Assembly: GCF_003479805.1 (NCBI RefSeq)
Contig: NZ_QUHV01000012.1
Location: forward strand, 6,686 to 70,685
Source: Collinsella sp. AF08-23
Lineage (GTDB): Bacteria > Actinomycetota > Coriobacteriia > Coriobacteriales > Coriobacteriaceae
Direction of reading: 5' to 3'
Length of the DNA stretch: 64,000 nt
In this document: positions 1 through 8,432 of the stretch, one piece after another
Position numbering within the stretch: position 1 is the first letter of the stretch
Layout of the letters: each line of letters opens with the position of its first letter
Program-made: the position numbers and the translations under genes
Notes under the pieces: generated by a model
Told to the model about the DNA's origin: nothing
Database searches by the model: none
The model's input: only the letters and a program-made list of their open reading frames with translations

Positions 1-62
1 CTGTAGAAGTTGAACAGCGTCTGAACAAGTCGTGCGATGGTAAGGGCGTTAATCGAAATCAC
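1..62 (-). CDS. YggT family membrane protein, 5' end only
   Basis: Only about the first 20 codons lie in the window; the gene runs off the left edge. The reading starts at a GTG (62-60), 9 bases after an AGGAG that overlaps the sepF stop codon. The visible peptide, beginning MISINALTIARL and ending in NFY, resembles the start of YggT proteins, small membrane proteins usually encoded right after sepF. The call rests on this N-terminus plus the pgeF-yggS-sepF-yggT gene order known from Gram-positive division clusters. Its exact function is unsettled. Confidence 0.6.
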   Translation of the reverse strand, partial: MISINALTIARLVQTLFNFY

Positions 63-74
63 GTCAGGCGGCTC

Positions 75-815
75 CTACTGCTTAAGATAGCCATCTTTGC
101 GGAGGTTGGCGAGATCGGTCTGTTTGACCTCGCAGCCCTGCGGCAAAACAATGAATACACGGTCGCCCACCTCGCGAACGCTCGCTCCAGATCCACAGGC
201 GAAGCCGTAGCTGAAGTCGAGGACGCGCTTGGCGACCTCGGTGCGCACACCCGCGAACACGAGCGCGACGGGCTGACGCGTGCGGACGCGGCGAACGACG
301 GTCTCGACATCATCGTAGCTTTCGGGACGCAGAACGTACGCGGGGAGCTGAGGCGTGCCTTCGAGCACGGCGCTTACACGGGCTTCGGTGGACGTTGGAG
401 CGGCGGGAGTCGGCACGGAGCTCATCGCGGCGCGCTGCGACTGCGCCTGGGCATAACTGGAGGGCGTGTCATAGGCGCCCGGGCGATAGGCACCATCGCG
501 GCCGGTTGCCGTGGGGGCGCCATAGGAGCTGGCATGACGATCCGCCTCGCCGACCAGCTGGCCGGAACGTGTGTACACGGCAACGGACTCCGCCTCGCCA
601 CGGCGCGTCTGACCGAGCATGCCGTTCCCGGAATCCGAGGGCTCGTAACCGCGGTAGGTATCCTGTGCGGGCTGTCCGTATCCCGCCGGGTAATCCTCGT
701 AACCGGCATCGCCGTCTTCGCCATAGTAATCGTCATACTGATCATCGCCGTACGGCTCCGAGGCGCTACCGCGCCCTGCGCCAAAACGGCTCTTGATATC
801 ATCGAAAAAGCTCAC
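75..815 (-). CDS. sepF: Cell division protein SepF
   Basis: SepF binds the C-terminal tail of FtsZ and tethers it to the membrane at the septum. The protein is 246 residues. It starts MSFFDDIKSRFG, the amphipathic membrane-binding helix typical of SepF. A long, low-complexity, Tyr/Asp/Gly-rich linker follows (about 15-145), then the conserved SepF fold (about 150-246) with YDDVETVVRRVR and the DFSYGFACGSG region. The start is GTG at 815, with AGAGGTAGAGAC just upstream. It lies 40 bases downstream of yggS. With no ftsA in the cluster, SepF is the likely main FtsZ anchor. The linker is longer than in many Firmicutes SepF proteins. Confidence 0.95.
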   Translation of the reverse strand: MSFFDDIKSRFGAGRGSASEPYGDDQYDDYYGEDGDAGYEDYPAGYGQPAQDTYRGYEPSDSGNGMLGQTRRGEAESVAVYTRSGQLVGEADRHASSYGAPTATGRDGAYRPGAYDTPSSYAQAQSQRAAMSSVPTPAAPTSTEARVSAVLEGTPQLPAYVLRPESYDDVETVVRRVRTRQPVALVFAGVRTEVAKRVLDFSYGFACGSGASVREVGDRVFIVLPQGCEVKQTDLANLRKDGYLKQ

Positions 816-854
816 GTCTCTACCTCTCTTCGCGCCTTGTATGGGCGTACCCGC

Positions 855-1592
855 CTATCTTACTGCAAAGGATGGGTCAAAGACCACACGCCCGAGTCGA
901 ACGATGGTGGAACCCTCCTCAAGCGCCACCTCGAAGTCCTCGCTCATACCGCACGAAAGTTCCGAAAGCGGCAGGCCGCTCTCCCGCGAAAGCTCGTCAC
1001 GCAACTCGCGCAAGCCGGCAAAACACGTACGAGCCGTATCTTTATCCCCACGGGGAGCCATAGTCATAAGCCCCTTGATGCGGATTCCACAAAGACCCTG
1101 CAGTTCGTTGAACTCACGGCGAAGATCCGCAGGAGAAAATCCCCCCTTTGTCTCCTCGCCGCTCACGTTCACCTCGATGAGGACGTCTTGCGGTACGTCG
1201 AGTTCGCCAGTCTCCATGCGACGCTCCACACGCGATGCAACGGCGCATGCGAGGTGCAGCGAGCCGATGGAGTGGACGAGGCCGACACGCCCAAGTACGG
1301 CATTAATCTTATTCGTCTGAAGATTGCCGATCATATCGAAGCGCACGTCGGGCAGGTCGTGAACAGCCGATAGTCCTTCGAGCTTGCGATTGAGTTCCTG
1401 CGGTCGGTTCTCTCCGAACACGCGATACCCGGCGTCGATCGCAGCGAGAACCTCCCCCACCCCAACCGTCTTCGACACCGCCACGAGGGTCGCGTCACCG
1501 GACGTACGGCCGCTCACTGCCAGTGCCGCATCCATACGCGCGAGGATCTCCGCACGACGCTCAACGATATCATTTGCGTACGAAGCATTCAT
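855..1592 (-). CDS. yggS: YggS/YlmE family PLP-binding protein
   Basis: Pyridoxal-phosphate homeostasis protein of the YggS/PROSC/YlmE family, 245 residues, the usual length for these single-domain TIM-barrel proteins. The PLP-binding lysine lies in LVAVSKTVG near residue 40. Other family landmarks are FGENRPQEL, FDMIGNLQTNK, the GLMTMAP segment and the C-terminal CGMSEDFEVALEEGSTIVR. In this family the protein binds PLP without a known enzymatic reaction and buffers PLP supply. It starts 7 bases after the phoU stop. In many Gram-positives it directly precedes sepF, as here. Confidence 0.93.
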   Translation of the reverse strand: MNASYANDIVERRAEILARMDAALAVSGRTSGDATLVAVSKTVGVGEVLAAIDAGYRVFGENRPQELNRKLEGLSAVHDLPDVRFDMIGNLQTNKINAVLGRVGLVHSIGSLHLACAVASRVERRMETGELDVPQDVLIEVNVSGEETKGGFSPADLRREFNELQGLCGIRIKGLMTMAPRGDKDTARTCFAGLRELRDELSRESGLPLSELSCGMSEDFEVALEEGSTIVRLGRVVFDPSFAVR

Positions 1593-1598
1593 GGTCGG

Positions 1599-2435
1599 TT
1601 ACTCGCCATCCGTCCCGACGCGGGCAATGAGGGCCGCGAGCTCGGAACCAACCTCGTCGGGCGCAAGGGCGGAGACGTAACGCGCATCACTCACGGGGTC
1701 GAGCGTCACGCCCTCGCCCGAGGGGATGCGCATGCTCTCCAACTCCTCCTCATCCGCATCGGCGATGTCGTCGGCGCCCCAACGCTGACCGGTGAGCAGG
1801 AACACGAGGCGATAGGCGGATTCCATGGCGATGTTGGCGATGCGGTCCAGGTAGCGCGAGACCATGACGGTACGACGGAAGTCGTCCATCTGGGCGTCAT
1901 CGGCCACTTCCATCGTCTCAGTGCGGTTAAAGACACGGAAGAACTCCTGATACGCACCGTGCACGGCCTCGTCCTCCTCCGAGAGGGCGAGCACCGCGGC
2001 GAGATCGTTATTCACGAGTGCCGCGACGGTTGAGCCGAGAACCTGGTAGACGCTCGCCGCCTCCTGCTCGATGAGGGCAACCATCTCGGCGGGGAACTCG
2101 ATGTCGTTGTTCACCTTGCGCTTGGCGGCACGCGCGATACGACGGACCTTGTCGCTCATGCGCTGGAGGTTGAAGTCGATGTAGATGATGGTCTGCAGCA
2201 GACGGAAATCTGAGGCGACCGGCGACTGCGTGGCGATGAGGTTGTAGCAGACGGCCTCGAGGTTGGCGCAACGTGCGTCGATCTTGTACGTCTTCTTCTT
2301 GGCGCGGCGCGCGAGCTCCATGTCGTCGGTCACGAACGCGGTGACGGCATCGTGAAGCGTGAGGTCGATCGACTCGAAAATGGAAAGCATCTCGTGGCGC
2401 GCCTCGATGAGCTGGCTTGAAAACAATTTGCGCAT
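1599..2435 (-). CDS. phoU: PhoU-type phosphate regulator, copy 1
   Basis: PhoU links the PstSCAB transporter to the phosphate-sensing kinase and prevents uncontrolled phosphate uptake. The 278-residue protein has the two three-helix PhoU repeats. The first contains ASDFRLLQTIIYIDFNLQRMSDKVRRIA (seen here as its parts SDFRLLQTII and LQRMSDKVRRIA), the second MVSRYLDRIANIAMESAYRL. It carries about 60 residues beyond the usual ~215, including ESMRIPSGEGVTLDP and YVSALAPDEVG. The start follows AGGAGGCGCAC. It is 76 bases downstream of pstB. A close paralog lies at the other end of the pst block (6250-7092). Confidence 0.92.
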   Translation of the reverse strand: MRKLFSSQLIEARHEMLSIFESIDLTLHDAVTAFVTDDMELARRAKKKTYKIDARCANLEAVCYNLIATQSPVASDFRLLQTIIYIDFNLQRMSDKVRRIARAAKRKVNNDIEFPAEMVALIEQEAASVYQVLGSTVAALVNNDLAAVLALSEEDEAVHGAYQEFFRVFNRTETMEVADDAQMDDFRRTVMVSRYLDRIANIAMESAYRLVFLLTGQRWGADDIADADEEELESMRIPSGEGVTLDPVSDARYVSALAPDEVGSELAALIARVGTDGE

Positions 2436-2511
2436 GTGCGCCTCCTAACGGGCAGGTGGTAGAAATGTGTGAAAAGGGGCCTGACCCCCCAATCGCACAT
2501 CATGATGCAGG

Positions 2512-3315
2512 TTACCCAAAACGACCGGTGATGTAATCCTCGGTGCGCTTATCCATGGGAGTGGTGAAAATGGCGTCGGTCTCGCCGTATTCGATGAGCG
2601 TCGCGGGCTCCCCTGCAACCTCCTGCAGGAAGAACGCGGTGTGGCCGGAGATACGCGCGGCCTGCTGCATGTTGTGGGTGACGATGATGATCGTCATCTC
2701 GGGCGCGAGCTCGGCCATGAGGTCCTCGACCTTCTGCACACTCGTGGGGTCGATGGCGGAACAAGGCTCGTCCATGAGCAGTACGTCGGGCTGCACCGCG
2801 AGCACGCGGGCAATGCAAAGACGCTGCTGCTGACCGCCCGAGAGGGCCAGACCGTCTTTAGACAGCTGGTTGGAGACCTCCTTCCAGAGGTTGGCACGCT
2901 TGAGGGACTCCTCGACGATGTCATCCAGATCGCTCTTGCTCGTGACGCCCTGCAGGCGCGGGCCGAACGCGACGTTCTCGTAGATCGACTTAGGGAAGGG
3001 ATTGGGCTGCTGGAAGATCATGCCCACACGGCGACGCAGGTCAACGGGGTCGACGCCCTCCGCGTAGATGTTGGAGCCGTCGAGCTCCATCGTGCCCTCG
3101 TTGCGCGTGCCCTCGATAAGGTCATTCATACGGTTCATGCAGCGCAGGAACGTGGATTTACCACAACCAGAGGGTCCAATGAAAGCGGTGATCTTGTTCT
3201 TGGCGATATTCAGGTTCACGTCGGTGAGCGCATGGAAGTCGCCATACCAAAAGTTGAATTCCTTGACGGTGATGGCGCTCTGCGCCGCCTCGGGCGCGTT
3301 ACGGTAGACGGTCAC
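2512..3315 (-). CDS. pstB: Phosphate ABC transporter ATP-binding protein PstB
   Basis: Cytoplasmic ATPase that powers phosphate import through PstC and PstA. I chose GTG at 3315, giving 267 residues, because AAGGAG precedes it by 6 bases; the open frame extends further upstream but into pstA. Visible motifs are Walker [10 protein letters not shown], the PstB-typical [11 protein letters not shown], the Q-loop in [17 protein letters not shown], signature [14 protein letters not shown], Walker [13 protein letters not shown] and the switch His in [14 protein letters not shown]. It sits 10 bases after pstA. The order pstS-pstC-pstA-pstB is canonical. Confidence 0.96.
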   Translation of the reverse strand: MTVYRNAPEAAQSAITVKEFNFWYGDFHALTDVNLNIAKNKITAFIGPSGCGKSTFLRCMNRMNDLIEGTRNEGTMELDGSNIYAEGVDPVDLRRRVGMIFQQPNPFPKSIYENVAFGPRLQGVTSKSDLDDIVEESLKRANLWKEVSNQLSKDGLALSGGQQQRLCIARVLAVQPDVLLMDEPCSAIDPTSVQKVEDLMAELAPEMTIIIVTHNMQQAARISGHTAFFLQEVAGEPATLIEYGETDAIFTTPMDKRTEDYITGRFG

Positions 3316-3325
3316 GTGGAGCTCC

Positions 3326-4261
3326 TTACTTGCTCTTGCGGGAAAGCCAGCGGGCGAACAGGTTGAAAGCGAGAATGATGGCCATGAGCAGCAGGGCGGT
3401 GCCGTACGCCGCATTCATGTTGATGCCGTCATTCGCCAGCAGGTACAGATGGACCGTCATGGGGCGGCCGGAGTCGAGGGGCGTGATGGGCATGTTGATG
3501 GCCTGTCCCATCGTATAAAGCACCACGGCCGTCTCGCCGATGGCACGACCGATGCCGAGCACGATGCCCGTGGCGATGCGACCGAACGCCGAGGGCAGGA
3601 CGATCTTGCTCACGACCTGCCACTTGGTGGCGCCCAGGCCGTAGGCGCCCCAGCGGATGTAGCGGGGCACGGCGCGGATGGCCTCCTCGGTGGTGCGCAT
3701 GATGATGGGCAGCATGAGCAGCGCGAGGGCCAGGGCGGCCGAGATCATGGACAAGCCAAAGCCCATCGCCTCGACGAACAACGCGTAGCCGAACAGGCCC
3801 ATGACGATTGAGGGCACTGAGGCGAGCGTATCGGCTGCGTAGCGGATAATGTTGACCAGACGGCCCTGCTTGGCGTACTCGGCGAGGTAAACGGCCGCGA
3901 GCACGGCGATGGGTGTGCAGATGAGCATCGCAAGGGCGGTCACGTAGACGGTCGACACGATCGTGGGCCAGATGCCGCCTTCGGCATTGACGCCCTCGGG
4001 CCACCCGAAGATGAAGTCGAGTGAGATATGCGGGAGGCCGTTGACCACCACGTAGGCGATGATGGCAACGAGCACGAGCGTGGTGATGGCCGCAGCGACG
4101 CGAAACACACCGAGCATGATCTTGTTGCTCGTGTTCTTGGAGATGCGTTCCTTCTTACCAGAAGCGAGCGCGCGCTTGATGCGCTGGGCGGAGGACTCGG
4201 CCTGGACAACCGCCTCAGGAGCGGCGTTGGGGACCTTGGAGGCGTCTTGTGCTTGGGACAT
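3326..4261 (-). CDS. pstA: Phosphate ABC transporter permease PstA
   Basis: Integral membrane subunit of the high-affinity phosphate importer, 311 residues. A cytoplasmic N-terminus of about 50 residues rich in Ala, Lys and Ser precedes six predicted membrane helices. The permease coupling motif is visible as [20 protein letters not shown], followed by [27 protein letters not shown]. The C-terminal FARWLSRK is typical. The gene begins 3 bases after the pstC stop with AGGAAGGGG upstream, so it is co-transcribed and possibly translationally coupled with pstC. Confidence 0.95.
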   Translation of the reverse strand: MSQAQDASKVPNAAPEAVVQAESSAQRIKRALASGKKERISKNTSNKIMLGVFRVAAAITTLVLVAIIAYVVVNGLPHISLDFIFGWPEGVNAEGGIWPTIVSTVYVTALAMLICTPIAVLAAVYLAEYAKQGRLVNIIRYAADTLASVPSIVMGLFGYALFVEAMGFGLSMISAALALALLMLPIIMRTTEEAIRAVPRYIRWGAYGLGATKWQVVSKIVLPSAFGRIATGIVLGIGRAIGETAVVLYTMGQAINMPITPLDSGRPMTVHLYLLANDGINMNAAYGTALLLMAIILAFNLFARWLSRKSK

Positions 4262-4264
4262 GGC

Positions 4265-5173
4265 CTACCCCTTCCTCATCTTGGAAAGCAGGCGGACAAT
4301 GCCCACGAGCGATGCCGACACGATAAAGAGCACCACGCCCATGCCGAACAGGGCAGTGCGGTGCAGACCGGAGGAATAGCTCATGTCGAGCGCGATCTGG
4401 CTCGTGAGCGTGGAGACCGGGCTCGAGATGGACTCGGGGATGACCGGGGCGTTACCCACGACCATGAGGACTGCCATGGTCTCGCCGATGGCGCGGCCCA
4501 TACCGAGCACGACGGCGTCGACGATGCCGAATTTCGCGGCGGGAAGCACGACCTTGTAGATGGTCTGCCATTTGGTGGCCCCCATCGCGAAACTCGCCTC
4601 GCGGATACCCATGGGTATGGAATTAAGCGCGTCGATGGTGAGCGTGGTGATCGTGGGGACGATCATGATGGCGAGCACGAACCACGCGGTGAGCGCGCCG
4701 AAGCCCAAACCGCCCGTGAGATCGGCGACGAAGGGGCGGATGATGACCATACCGAAGAAGCCGTAAATAATCGACGGGATGCCCGCAAGCAGATCGACGG
4801 CAGGGCTGATGAGGGCGCGCACGCGAGCAGATGCGATCTCGGTGAGGTACACGGCGGTTCCCACGCCGAGCGGAACGCCCAGGACGAGTGCGCCGACCGT
4901 CACGAGCGCCGTGCCGGCAGCGAGCGACAGGATGCCATAGTGTCCTTCAGTGGGCGCCCAGGTGAAGCTGAAGAAGTTCGCCAGGCCGATATCGGTGAAC
5001 ACGGGGACGGCCTGCATCATCGTGAACGCGAAGATGAGCACGACCGTGACGACGGCCAGGAACGCGCAGCCGAAAAACAGGTATTGCAGCGCCTTCTCCT
5101 TAAGATAGGTGCTGCGCGAGACGAGCGCCAAGTCACGCTTGCGCGGAGCGTTCTGCTCGGTCATTTGGCTCAT
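4265..5173 (-). CDS. pstC: Phosphate ABC transporter permease PstC
   Basis: Second membrane subunit of the phosphate importer, 302 residues with six predicted helices. Family features include TWAPTEGHYGILSLAAGTALVT, shown here as GHYGILSLAAGT, PSIIYGFFGM, and the EAA-like loop REASFAMGATKWQTIYKVVLPAA followed by GRAIGETMAVLMVVGN (key blocks ASFAMGATKWQT and GRAIGETMAV). The start codon overlaps the pstS stop in an ATGA arrangement, which implies translational coupling between binding protein and permease. Confidence 0.95.
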   Translation of the reverse strand: MSQMTEQNAPRKRDLALVSRSTYLKEKALQYLFFGCAFLAVVTVVLIFAFTMMQAVPVFTDIGLANFFSFTWAPTEGHYGILSLAAGTALVTVGALVLGVPLGVGTAVYLTEIASARVRALISPAVDLLAGIPSIIYGFFGMVIIRPFVADLTGGLGFGALTAWFVLAIMIVPTITTLTIDALNSIPMGIREASFAMGATKWQTIYKVVLPAAKFGIVDAVVLGMGRAIGETMAVLMVVGNAPVIPESISSPVSTLTSQIALDMSYSSGLHRTALFGMGVVLFIVSASLVGIVRLLSKMRKG

Positions 5174-6105
5174 GCTCCCTCCCCACTCGTTTCGACCGGA
5201 ATGAAGCCGGCCTCGCGGATCTGCTCATCCATCTCGTCGGAGAGGACGTACTCGATGTACTCCGCAGCGGCGCCCGTCGGTTCGCCTTTCGTGAAGAAGT
5301 ACAAATCGCGTGAGATGGGGTACTCGCCCGTGGCGATGGTCCCCTCGGACGGAGCAACGCCGTTGACGCTCATGGCGCGCACGCTCGTTTGAGCGTACTT
5401 GGACTCGACGAAGCCCATGGAAATATAGCCGATGGCACCGCGGGAACGACTCACGACATCGCGCACCTGGCCCGTGCCGGAGAGCACGGCGGCGCGACGG
5501 TCGAAAGCGGAGCCGTCCATGACGATCGATTTGAACGCCTCGCGGGTGCCGGAGGCCTCATCGCGGTTGACGAGCTGAATCGTCAGATCCTCGCCACCGA
5601 CCTCGCTCCAATTGGTGATTTGGCCCGAATAGATGCCACGCAGCTGCTCAATCGTGAGGTCATGCACGGGATTCTCCGTGTTCACAATCACCGCGATGCC
5701 GTCATGGGCCACCGGCACCGTGGTGAGGCCGAGCTTGGACTCCTCGGCATTGAGCCCGCGCGAGGACGTCGCAATCTCGGCGGTACCGGTCGAGACGGCC
5801 TCGATGCCGGCAGAGGACCCAAGACCGCTCACGAGCACGCCGATGCCGGCCTCTTCCTTAAAGAGCTCAGCGGCTTGTTCGGCGATGGGCAGGCAGGTCG
5901 TAGAGCCGGCCACGGTAATGGATTCCGTCGCACCCTCCGAGCTGCAGGCGGACAGGGCCGCCATAGTCGACAGGGACACAACCGCTGTCGCGAGAAACAG
6001 CGGGATGCGGCGGCGCTTGAGCGGAACCGAACCTTCTTGCCCTCGATCTGCGAAAGATGTCGCTGCACGCGCATTGCAGAACTGGGCGGAGGGAATACGT
6101 CGCAC
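5170..6105 (-). CDS. pstS: Phosphate-binding lipoprotein PstS
   Basis: Extracellular phosphate-binding protein that delivers phosphate to PstCA. The substrate-binding fold starts at SITVAGSTTCLPIAEQAAEL. The phosphate-contact segments are recognisable as AGSTT, SSRGLNAEE, RDEASGTREAF and GAIGYISMGFV. The lipobox LSAC gives Cys54 if translation starts at the GTG at 6105, which follows CGGAG. That leaves about 30 residues before the hydrophobic signal core, long for a lipoprotein, so the start is uncertain; no better-placed start codon occurs before the KRRR segment. The 144 bases between it and the upstream phoU may carry an extra promoter, but I see only weak hexamers. Confidence 0.9.
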   Translation of the reverse strand: MRRIPSAQFCNARAATSFADRGQEGSVPLKRRRIPLFLATAVVSLSTMAALSACSSEGATESITVAGSTTCLPIAEQAAELFKEEAGIGVLVSGLGSSAGIEAVSTGTAEIATSSRGLNAEESKLGLTTVPVAHDGIAVIVNTENPVHDLTIEQLRGIYSGQITNWSEVGGEDLTIQLVNRDEASGTREAFKSIVMDGSAFDRRAAVLSGTGQVRDVVSRSRGAIGYISMGFVESKYAQTSVRAMSVNGVAPSEGTIATGEYPISRDLYFFTKGEPTGAAAEYIEYVLSDEMDEQIREAGFIPVETSGEGA

Positions 6106-6249
6106 GGAGGGACTCCGATCTCTTCGAGCGATTGACGCAGGCACGCGGGTGCACCCTACACCCGCGCCACATCCCGATATGGTATCAAATGTTGTACCTG
6201 CGCAAGTGCTCGACGAGCCCAAGCCCCTATAAACACCCTTTGGGCGCGA

Positions 6250-7092
6250 CTATTCCGTCTGTTCGGTATCGGCGCCGTCTTCGATAAGCGACGCGAGCGC
6301 CTCGCCCACCTCGTCGGGCGCAAGGGCGGCGACGTAGCGCGCGTCACGAGCGGGATCGAGCGTCACGCCCTCACCCGCGGGAACGCGCATGCTCTCCAGC
6401 TCATCCTCATCGGCATCGGCGAGGTCATCGGCGCACAGGCGCTGGCCCGTGAGCAGGAACGTCAAACGGAACGCGGCGTCGATGGAGATGGCGGCGATGC
6501 GATCGAGGTAGCGCGACACCATGATGACACGGCGCAGGTCGTCGAGCGATGAATCATCTGCCATGTCCTCGGCGTTCATACGGTTGAAGGTGCGGAAGAA
6601 CTGCTCGTAGATCTCGTGAACCGCCTCGTCCTGGTTGGAGAGATCGAGCACGATCCCCAAATCGTTGTTCACCAGGGCGGACACCGATGCGCCGAGCACG
6701 CGATACACGCTCTCCGCCTCACGTTCGATAAGGTCAACGAGTTCGGCGGGAAGCTCAATTTCCTGAGCGACCTTGTGACGCGCGGCACGTGCGATACGGC
6801 GGACCTTGTCGCTCATGCGCTGGAGGTTGAAGTTCACGTAGATGATTGTCTGCAGCAAGCGGAAGTCCGAGGCGACCGGTGACTGCGTGGCAATGAGGTT
6901 GTAGCAGACCGCTTCGAGGTTGGCACTGCGCGCATCGACGTGATCGGCGGCCCGCTGAGCCTTCTTGCCAAGATCCTTATCGTTGGCGATAAACGCGTTC
7001 ACGGCATCGTGCAGGGAAAGGTCGACCGCCTCGTAGATGGAGAGCATCTCGTGACGTGCCTCGATGAGCTGGCGGGAAAACAGTTTGCGCAT
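6250..7092 (-). CDS. phoU: PhoU-type phosphate regulator, copy 2
   Basis: Second PhoU protein, 280 residues, first gene of the pst block. It is a clear paralog of the 1599-2435 product: both start MRKLFS-QLIEARHEMLSI, share ANLEAVCYNLIATQSPVASD and GEGVTLDP, and have the same C-terminal extension ending in an APDEVG segment. The start follows GAAGGACCCCC. PhoU homologues bind the Pst ATPase and metal ions. Why two are kept around one transporter is not evident from sequence; they may divide roles between transporter control and kinase control. Confidence 0.92.
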   Translation of the reverse strand: MRKLFSRQLIEARHEMLSIYEAVDLSLHDAVNAFIANDKDLGKKAQRAADHVDARSANLEAVCYNLIATQSPVASDFRLLQTIIYVNFNLQRMSDKVRRIARAARHKVAQEIELPAELVDLIEREAESVYRVLGASVSALVNNDLGIVLDLSNQDEAVHEIYEQFFRTFNRMNAEDMADDSSLDDLRRVIMVSRYLDRIAAISIDAAFRLTFLLTGQRLCADDLADADEDELESMRVPAGEGVTLDPARDARYVAALAPDEVGEALASLIEDGADTEQTE

Positions 7093-7224
7093 GGGGGTCC
7101 TTCGCGACGTGTGGTTTTATACCAGGCAAGTCTAACGTCGGCCCCGCACGCCTCGCGTAAACGCAATGTCAGGGAAATGAAAGGGCTGCCCTAAGGGAGG
7201 CCGTTGACCATCATCGATCCAGAT

Positions 7225-7279
7225 GGTAACAACGTCGAAAACTAGGCTTCAAATCGCGCCGCTTTTCGACATTGTTACC
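7225..7279. repeat. 17-bp inverted repeat between phoU and pgeF
   Basis: Arms 7225-7241 (GGTAACAACGTCGAAAA) and 7263-7279 are reverse complements with one mismatch that would be a G-U pair in RNA, around a 21-base spacer. It lies downstream of pgeF and upstream of the pst block, so it may end pgeF transcription. No T-tract follows on the minus strand, so a factor-binding site or dispersed palindrome is equally possible. Confidence 0.7.
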
Positions 7280-7366
7280 CTCCTTCGGCTTCGACTCCGA
7301 GCATCCTGCCAGAAACACACATACAACGGCGTCTAACGAGAGCGCTGGCCAACCCAAGGCTCCCGG

Positions 7367-8194
7367 CTAGGCGATCACCGCGACAGCGGCGTGCCGCCCG
7401 CACGTCCCGCCCTCGGCTCGATATGAGAAGAAGCGGTCGTTATCGCGAACGGTGGACAGGCCCTGGTCCCAAATGCTCGACGCGGGGACGCCGGCCTCGA
7501 CGAGCGCCTGCCGGATGGCGCGCGACAGGTCGAGCAGGCGCGTCACACCGGAGCCGTGCCAGCCGAACTCTTCATCGAATCGCCCGATGAGCTCATCGGA
7601 CACCTCGTACTCATCGCCTTGGATGTGCGGCCCGATATAGGCCCGTATGTCCTCGGGCGCGCAGACGGCCTCGTCCGCGAGAGCACGGGACGCCTTGGCG
7701 GCGATGCGCGCGATCGTCCCCTTCCAGCCGGAGTGGATCACGGCGAATCCGGATGGAGCCGTAAGGACGACCGGCACGCAATCGGCAAAACAGAGCATCA
7801 CCGGCGTACCGGGGGCCACGCAGACGATCGCATCGGCGCCCGCGGCGATTTCGGTCCGCACAGAAGCCAGGGAGGTGGGGTCCGAATCGCGCACCACGGC
7901 GACATGGTCGCCGTGGACTTGGTTGGGAACAAGGAGACGGTCGAGCAGACCGTCAAAGCCCTCGGCCGCCCACGCGCCCGGGCGGCCGCCGAAAGGCGCG
8001 GCTTTACACAGCGCATGAAGCGCGCGCCGCCGGTTCTCCAGAACGGCTTCGAGATCGTCTCCCACGTGGGACCCGAGGTTCAGCGAGGTGTACGGAGCCT
8101 CGGACACGCCGCCCGTGCGCTCCGTGAAGCCGAATCGCACCCCGCCGTCGCACCCACCGACAAGCGCCACCCCATCAACCACAACGCGTTCCAT
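7367..8194 (-). CDS. pgeF: PgeF/YlmD/YfiH family purine nucleosidase-oxidase (laccase-domain protein)
   Basis: Laccase-domain (cupredoxin-like) protein of the YfiH/PgeF family, once called polyphenol oxidase, now linked to peptidoglycan editing and purine nucleoside metabolism. I start at ATG 8194 (275 residues), which has GGGGGA upstream; longer in-frame starts lack such a site. Metal-binding and catalytic motifs are present: NQVHGDHV, the catalytic Cys in CFADCVPVVL, and HSGWKGTIA, followed by IGPHIQGDEYEVSDE. It follows ftsZ, its usual neighbourhood in Gram-positive division clusters. Confidence 0.92.
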   Translation of the reverse strand: MERVVVDGVALVGGCDGGVRFGFTERTGGVSEAPYTSLNLGSHVGDDLEAVLENRRRALHALCKAAPFGGRPGAWAAEGFDGLLDRLLVPNQVHGDHVAVVRDSDPTSLASVRTEIAAGADAIVCVAPGTPVMLCFADCVPVVLTAPSGFAVIHSGWKGTIARIAAKASRALADEAVCAPEDIRAYIGPHIQGDEYEVSDELIGRFDEEFGWHGSGVTRLLDLSRAIRQALVEAGVPASSIWDQGLSTVRDNDRFFSYRAEGGTCGRHAAVAVIA

Positions 8195-8319
8195 AGCGAT
8201 ATCCCCCATCTCGTCAAACACAAGTTCCAGCAAGCCGCCCCGCCGCCCCACCTTACGCGTGAGAGCCGCGAAGCCTCCGAGCTTTCGGCACCTTCAAATT
8301 CTCTACCACGTTAACGCAA

Positions 8320-8413
8320 GGAGGGGTCCGGCACTTGCCTAAGCAAACATTCCGCAGCCGTTGAGCAAAGCTCGACGACGAGGACGTTTGCGTGGCAAGT
8401 GCCGGACCCCTCC
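8320..8413. repeat. Palindromic element with perfect 20-bp arms downstream of ftsZ
   Basis: Left arm 8320-8339 (GGAGGGGTCCGGCACTTGCC) and right arm 8394-8413 are exact reverse complements. The next bases inside the arms (AAGCAAACAT and ACGTTTGCGT) are still largely complementary, so a long cruciform or RNA hairpin is possible. It lies between ftsZ and pgeF. It could end or process ftsZ mRNA, but there is no T-tract on the minus strand. Its length and perfection suggest a dispersed REP-like family. Confidence 0.8.
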
Positions 8414-8432
8414 GACAAGTCACGTGGACGAA

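Noticed and set aside
2461..2495. GGGG/CCCC hairpin between pstB and phoU as a terminator
   Set aside because: The stem is only 4-5 bp, and the genes are close and functionally linked, so termination is not supported.
4028..5392. 454-codon plus-strand open frame opposite pstA and pstC
   Set aside because: Composition is typical of antisense to membrane permeases; pst genes are certain on the other strand.
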